Source: Triglochin maritima
Taxonomy: Eukaryota > Streptophyta > Magnoliopsida > Alismatales > Juncaginaceae
Assembly: GCA_963682175.1 (NCBI GenBank)
Contig: OY821782.1
Coordinates: forward strand, 26,557,741-26,621,740
DNA length: 64,000 nt
Direction of reading: 5' to 3'
In this document: positions 58,067 through 64,000 of the stretch, one piece after another
Position numbering within the stretch: the stretch's first letter is position 1
Layout of the letters: each line of letters begins with the position of its first letter
The notes under the pieces: model-generated
Told to the model about the DNA's origin: nothing
Seen by the model: only the letters and a program-made list of their open reading frames with translations
The model's database searches: none
Position numbers and translations under genes: made by a program

Positions 58067-58847
58067 AGTTTTTGGCACTGTTGTCGGGGAGGTGCCAGTC
58101 CAGATTCTTGTTTGGACGATTCAGGTGGATTTAACATGCATTAGTTAGTAGGAATTGCATTCCAACAAGTGTGAGTTGAGCGTTTGTTTGGAGAGTTGAT
58201 TGCTAGATTAAGACTCCAAAACGCTACTGAGGAGGGGTTGTACCATATAAGATAAGGTGTGAGATTTCATCACCCTTTCCTTTGCCAAAAAACCACACTA
58301 ATCTAAACCCTAATTTTAAAAACAACTAGACATTGGCCCTAAGGATCTCGGGTGCATTAGGAGAGTGATCCAGTCACGACCGTCATCGCCTGATCGGCGT
58401 CGCACACTCTGTCGATAGTAGGAGAGACGAGATCCTTAGGGCCAATGACTCACTCACTGGGCTTTGTGGTCCTCTTCAAAGGGAGGTGAGGCGTGTTGAG
58501 GCCGTGTGATCTCGCAGTTAGGCATCGTCTAGTTGTAAGGACCTATAGCGACCTTAGGATTGTTTGAGCCTTGTTTGCTTCTACTTGTACCCACCCACCA
58601 TAGCATAAGGACTTCTTCCCTTCTCTCCTCAGTCATTCTCTCTCTTCTATGTCCTCCCATCTTCTCTATGCACATTCTATTTTAGTTGTTTAAAAAACGT
58701 TTTGGTTTGTGTGTGTGAGCACCTTTGTGCATGCTTGTGTGGACACGAGACGAGAGTGGTCGTTTGACGAGGCGTGTCGTCAATCCTGCTTCGGTAATTG
58801 ATTTCTCGACGCCTTCCTCCTCTCATGTCGCACACAGTCTGTGTTCA
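58067..58847 (+). other. E leader, shortened
   Basis: The PBS tggcactgttgtcgggga (58073-58090) has changes mostly of C-to-T or G-to-A type relative to B. About 470 bp of leader, including the palindrome block, is missing between ggtggattta (58132) and catgcattagttag. The remainder matches A and B. Confidence 0.82.
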
Positions 58848-60300
58848 ATGGCTGCTCATTACCGCGAGGAGGAGCAGTTGTTGGACCCACCTGTTCCACC
58901 TGTTCTTCCTGTTGTTGCTCCCATACCTCTCTGTGATCAATGCTACCCAAGTCGTACTGCTCTACCCTCGTGCATCGTATTGCCAGAGGCAAATGGGAAC
59001 CATTTTGAGGTTAATTCTCAATTTATATCCATGCTCCCTCACTTTACTGGGAATGGTGACCCCTATATCTTTCTCAAGGAATTTGAGGAGGTCTGTGCTA
59101 TGTTCAAGCTGCAACAACTTAGCGCAGACTCCATCCATCTTAGGCTTGTGCCCTTTGCACTGAACGGTGATGCCAAGAAGTGGTTGTACAGCAACTAAGC
59201 GAATGCGTTTAGGACTTGGGATGAGTTTCAGTCTGCATTCCTCAAGAAGTACTTTCCAAATCATCGGACTCAAAAACTGAGGAACGAAATCAATTCATTT
59301 TATTAGCATGAGACCGAATCATTCCATGCATACTTAGAGAGGTTCAAGGATCTACTATTCTCATGCCCTGACCATGGCATCGAGTTGTGGTGCTTGTGTC
59401 AGATTGTTTACGAGGGTCTTAACATCCCGTCCCGAACGCTCCTTGAGTCCATGTGTCAAGGAGAGTTCTTAGGAAAGGATGAAAGTGATGCATGGGCTTT
59501 CCTAGAAGACCTCGCTGAGAAAACCATGCAGTGGGAGAGTGTAAGGGAACCACCACCATCATCTAGCATAGGAGCGAGGATCGCGAACGCAAACTCGACT
59601 AGATCGGGTGCCACATTTGCTGAGAAAACCATGAAGTGGGAGAGTGTAAGGGAACCACTGAGGCGCGCATGGCGGCCTTAATGCACCATATGGATTCGAT
59701 TGAGCTCCAAAACTAGCATGAGGTGTCTCATGTTTCTGCATCTGGTCGAATTCCCTGTCATCTTTGTGGTAGGATAGGTCATATAGGAGGTGAGTGTGCA
59801 TCCATTCCTCCTGAGATGGAACATGTCAATGTCATCTATGATAGATCTAGGAATGACTCATATTCATCATCATATAACCTACATGGAGGAACCACCCTAT
59901 TTTTTTATGGAACCATAACAATGCCCCAGGTGGTCCTTCAAACTTCTCCCGACCACCTAACCGACCACACCAACCTCCCATGCATTCACAGTCTCATCAC
60001 CAACCCCAAGCTCAAACCACCAACCCACCAGGTTTCCCTAATTCTAACAACTTGGAAACCGAGTTTAATTCGCTTGAGAACTTAACTCGTGGACTTGATA
60101 ACTCTGTAAAAAACTTTATGTCATCCACGAGTCAAGTCCTCACTTCAAATAAACAGAGCATCAAATCTCTCGAGCTTCAGATGGGCCAATTGGCTCAGTT
60201 TGTACATGAGAGAGAGAGAGAGAGGGAGTCTGCTAAGCCAACCTGTGGCTAACCCCCGTGCTTAACTTCACTCGAACATGCAAAATCCAAGTTCAAGACC
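58848..60300 (+). pseudogene. E gag, broken
   Basis: ATG at 58848 (MAAHYREEEQLLDPP). Capsid motifs FTGNGDPYIFLKEFEEV and VPFALNGDAKKWLYSN precede TAA at 59196 (Gln in A/B) and TAG at 59304. Zinc knuckle CHLCGRIGHIGGEC is at about 59758. A 41-bp piece starting gctgagaaaaccatg is duplicated (59514 and 59619), replacing the sequence found in A and B. Frameshifts follow near 59660 and 59880. Confidence 0.88.
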
Positions 60301-60531
60301 GTAGGGGGAAGTGAACTACGTGGAAGAACATCTGGATCATGTCAATGCCATTGTGACCCTGAGAAATGGGAAGCAGGTCAACATCCACGTTTCCTTGCAA
60401 ATAAATCCATCTGTGCAGCCCCTTTGTGGGAATGATGGTGAGAAAGAGGCCGAGGGTGAGAGTAATACACCAACGCCTCCTTCTCAGGCACCGAGAGGAC
60501 ATACCTACCAAAAGCTCCTTATCCTAGTAGG

Positions 60532-61604
60532 TTGTCTAAGAAACAGAGTGACAGTGTGGATAAAATGTTGGAGATATTCAAGAAAGTGAATGTCAACATT
60601 CCTTTGTTAGACATGATTCAACAAATACCTCCCTATGCAAATTTACTGAAGGATCTCTGTACGTTTAAGAGGAAAACCAACGTCCCTAGCAAAGCCTTTT
60701 TGGCGGCTAATGTGAGCTCGATCATTTTGAACCCAACATATGTAAAATTGAAGGACCCAGGTAGTCCAACAATTTCATGTATCATTGGGGAATCTCTCAT
60801 TAATAATATCTTGCTAGATCTAGGGTCGGCGGTTAACCTCTTACCAGCTTCTGTGTATCAAGGATTAAGCCTAGGCGAGCTCAAGCCTACGGAAACAACT
60901 TTGTAGTTGGCTGATCGTTCGATCAAAGTCCCGATGGGGGTCATTGAAGATGTCTTAATCAAAGTTGGCGATTTTATATTTCTTGTTGACTTCGTCGTCC
61001 TTGAGACCGAACCAATCAAGACTACCCACTTTCAGATTCCATTGATTTTGGGTAGACCTTCTTTGGCGACGTTAAATGCCTTGATCAATTGTCGAACTGG
61101 ACTCGTAAAATTGTCGTTCGGGAACTTGACCACGACATTTCATGTGTTCAATATATCTAGGGAACCGACATCTTTCGAGCACCCCATTGAAATTAATCTT
61201 ATCCGGGACTTGAAAGAAGAAATAGAAGAAGAGTACCCCCTCATTCATGCAAATCTAAATGCTTACATCATGGATGATTCCGATCATGAAGAGGACGGGG
61301 GCGAGTGGAGCAATGATGTGCATGTTATTCAGTACATGCGAGCTCCTCCTATATTACATCTCGAGCTAGATATCACGCCTCGCCTTGAGGAGCCACCCAC
61401 AATTGAGCTTAAAGAACTCCTTACGAAATTGAAACACGTTTTTCTTGTTCCTGATATGTCATTTCCGGTGATTATTTCATTGACGTTGATTGGTGATCAG
61501 GAAGAACATCTGATTCAAGTCCTAAAGGAGCACAAATCAGCCATTGGGTGGTCCTTGAAGGACATTAAAGGGATAAGTCCCGACGTCGTGCAACATCACA
61601 TCTT
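60532..61604 (+). pseudogene. E protease and protease-RT linker
   Basis: Aspartic protease with LLDLGSAVNLLPASVYQ (D codon at 60817) and LILGRPSLATLNALINC. A TAG at 60904 falls where B has Gln (TLQLADRS). After INLIRDL, E continues into an acidic linker (DDSDHEEDGGEW) and then the pre-RT motif (HLIQVLKEHKSAIGWSLKDIKGI), unlike B, which switches to its own extension at this point. The family would normally cleave gag and pol here. Confidence 0.88.
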
Positions 61605-63060
61605 ATGGAGGATGAGGCACGACCACGTCGCGACCCACAGAGGCATTTAAATCCAGCCATGACAGAAGTAGTTAAGAAAGAGATCATCAAATGTTTAGAT
61701 CATGACATCATTTTTCCCATTTCGGACAGTACTTGTGTAAGTCCTGTCCAGGTTGTGCCCAAGAAGTCGGGTAACACTGTTGTCCAGAATGACAGCAATG
61801 AGGTTGTACCCACACGACTTCAAACTGGGTGGGGAGTTTGCATTGATTATAGGAAGTTGAACGCGGTCACGTGTAAGGACCACTTCCCTCTACCTTTCAT
61901 TGACCAGATGTTGTAGAGACTCGCTGGGCACGTCTATTATTGTTTCCTTGATGGTTATTCAGGGTACAATCAAATCCCAGTTGCCCCCGAAGACCAGGAG
62001 AAAACCACGTTGACCTGTCCTTTCGGGACGTTTTCTTATAAACGGATGCCTTTCAGACTATGCAATGCACATGCAACATTCCAACGTTGCAAGTTGAGTA
62101 TCTTTTCCGATATGGTCGAGACTTTCCTTGAGATTTTCATGGATGATTTCTCGGTTCATGGCACCTCCTTTAATGAGTGCTTGCACCACCTGAGCCTTGT
62201 TCTCAAGAGGTGTTTGGAAACGAACTTAGCCCTTAATTGGGAAAAGTGTCATTTCATGGTTACAAAAGGCATTGTTTTGGGTCACGTGGTATCTCATGAT
62301 GGTATCGAGGTGGATAGGGCAAAGATTGAGCTTATTTCTAAGCTTCCGCCACCCACCTCGGTAAAAAAATAATTCGGTCTTTCCTTGACAGGCCGGTTTT
62401 TACCGGCAGTTTATTAAGGATTTCAGCAAGATAGCTCACCCCTTGAAGAGCTTGCTTGCCAAAGACACCTCTTTTGAGTTCACACCCGAGTGCATGTCTG
62501 CATTTGAGTTTCTAAAGCGTGAGTTGACATGCTCTCCTACCATTAAGGCACTGGTGTGGACTCTACCTTTCGAGGTGAAGAGTAGAGGAGGGGAGAAGCA
62601 ACTCGTCTACAAAGCTCTGCTTCTGGGAGATGCATCTGACTATGCGATAGGAGCAGTTTTGGGTCAAAAAGTAGACAAATTGCCTCATGTGATCTACTAT
62701 GCAAATTGTACTCTCAATGACGCGCAACTCAACTACTCCGTTACTGAGAAAGAGTTCCTCGCGATCATATTCGCGTTGGAAAATTTTCATGAATACCTCA
62801 TTGGGTCACACGTCACATCTACACTGATCACTCATCTCTTCGCTACCTTTTTTCTAAAAAGGATGTGAAACCCCGTCTCCTGCGTTGGATCTTGTTGTGG
62901 CAAGAGTTCGACCATGAAATACGGGACAAGAAGGGATGCGAGAATGTCACGACAGATCACCTCTCTCGCATCCCAGTTGATCTTTCGCCGGACCCACCGG
63001 TGAACGCGTTCTTCCCTGATGAGAACCTTATGGCTATAGCCTCACCCCCTGGTTTGCTGA
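61605..63060 (+). pseudogene. E reverse transcriptase and RNase H
   Basis: RT: EVVKKEIIKCLDHDIIFPIS, VCIDYRKLNAVT, PLPFIDQML, TAG at 61914, YCFLDGYSGYNQI, MPFRLCNA and FMDDFSVHG (catalytic FMDD, about 62142). Frameshifts occur near 61610 and 62370. RNase [31 protein letters not shown], then frameshifts and TDHLSRIP (about 62953). Compared with G1, about 45 extra bases lie between PFE and DASD (62573-62630), in frame. Confidence 0.9.
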
Positions 63061-63064
63061 CATT

Positions 63065-64000
63065 GTGAACTATTTAGCAACCAGGGAGGTGCCGGCTCAT
63101 TGGACACACAGTGAGAAAGAAAAGTTCAAGTCGTTAGTCAAGCACTTCTATTGGGATGATCCCTATTTATTTAAGTATTGTGCCGATCAAATCATAAGAA
63201 GGTGCATTCCTAATGACGAGATTCAGAGCGTCTTGTCCTTTTGCCATAAGGAGGCATGTGGTGGGACTTCGGTGCCAAGAAAACCACTGTCAAAGTGCTC
63301 CAATGCGGCTTTTACTGGCCCACGTAGTTCCAAGATGCTTTTGCATTGTGCAAAGCATGTGATAGGTGCCAACGTGTGGGCCACATTGGAAGACGTGATA
63401 TGATGCCTCTTAATCCTATCTTAGTGGTCAACATCATTGATGTTTGGGGAATTGACTTCATGAGTCATTTCCCCGTGTCTCATGGTCACACCTACATTCT
63501 TGTGGTGGTTGATTATGTGTCGAAGTGGGTTGAAGCAATCCCCACTCGCACCAACGATCGCAAGGGTGTGATCAAGTTTCTTAAAGAACACATCTTTGCA
63601 AGGTTTGGGACACCTCGTTGTATCATAATGATCAGGGGACACACTTGGTGAACCGATCCCTCGAGGCAGTGTTGAGGAAATATTCCATCACGCATAAGTT
63701 GGCCACACCTTATCATCCTCAAACCAGTGGCCAGGTGGATATTTCCAACCGTCAACTCGAGCAAATTATTGAGAAAAAGGTTAATGCTTCAAGGAAAGAT
63801 TGGTCAGTCCAGATTAATGATGCATTGTGGGCTTTCCGCACTGCATTTAAAACCGACCGTGGCATGTCCCCCTACAAGCTAGTTTATGGCAAATCTTGCC
63901 ATCTTCCGGTAGAACTTGAGCACCGGGCATTATGGGCAATCAAACATCTTAACATGAGTCTTGATGTTTCCGGTGCCAATCGCAAGCTAGACCTCAACGA
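63065..64000 (+). pseudogene. E integrase, runs off the window
   Basis: HFYWDDPYLFKYCADQIIRRC, SFCHKEACGG (zinc-binding), a frameshift near 63262, [19 protein letters not shown], and the core D in WGIDFMSH (about 63450). A frameshift near 63635 hits the second D region. [17 protein letters not shown] then carries D where the catalytic Glu is expected (G1 has VEISNRQ). The frame reaches [15 protein letters not shown] at the window edge. Confidence 0.9.

Larger units (their letters stand above)
56667..64000 (+). mobile_element. E: autonomous-type Athila-like gypsy, decayed, continues beyond window
   Basis: 5' LTR, PBS, leader, gag, protease, RT, RNase H and integrase in gypsy order; the 3' end is outside. 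It has many stops and frameshifts. Gag and protease are clearly related to A and B, and pol to G1, so E shows what the complete family member looks like. Confidence 0.92.

Overview
The window is a gene-poor, transposon-packed stretch of a plant nuclear genome. Everything recognisable is a plant-type mobile element. Ty3/gypsy Athila-like copies carry the motif YCFLDGYSGYNQI and a PBS of the type tggcgccgttgccgggga. There is a Tekay/Del-like chromovirus, Ty1/copia elements with a tggtaccagagcc PBS, a CACTA (En/Spm) element, and remains that look like a PIF/Harbinger element. No host housekeeping gene, tRNA, rRNA or CRISPR was seen. The species cannot be named from this sequence. The density of Athila-like LTRs fits pericentromeric heterochromatin (inference).

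Layout, left to right. 1-7410: 3' part of a decayed autonomous Athila-like element (G1: RT, RNase H, integrase, 1.7-kb noncoding 3' region, 3' LTR). Its LTR contains an inverted fragment (about 4960-7070) of a second family member. G1 abuts, and probably lies within, a Tekay-like chromovirus (7411-10739). 11107-27720: a Ty1/copia element (C1) preceded by the deleted tail of a tandem partner and split at 15504-23402 by a non-autonomous gypsy element (A). 27752-28600: older copia debris.

28.7-53.2 kb: a broken minus-strand Myb/SANT-like gene of PIF/Harbinger ORF1 type. It is cut first by a CACTA element (29246-44531), itself hit by a second non-autonomous gypsy element (B, 35875-44467). It is cut again by a minus-strand solo gypsy LTR (45433-52407), itself hit by a second copia element (C2, 46192-51766). 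The gene's frame re-forms across both insertion sites. Next to it is a 91-bp tandem array and the start of a divergent ORF. 53185-55554: two tail-to-tail copies of another LTR. 55555-56666: inverted gypsy remnant. 56667-end: an autonomous but decayed Athila-like element (E) running off the window.

The most interesting system is the gypsy family. A and B keep gag and protease but have no RT, RNase H or integrase. In their place they carry a roughly 205-residue C-terminal extension that I do not recognise, and in B the whole 995-codon ORF is intact. They share LTR, PBS, PPT and 3' noncoding region with the pol-bearing relatives G1 and E, so they could be mobilised in trans (inference). The family also shares unusual cis structures: a hairpin with a GCGA loop and a compensatory base-pair change about 150 nt before the PPT, an 18-bp palindrome present in both LTR and leader, and a 21-bp phased repeat upstream of the TATA box.
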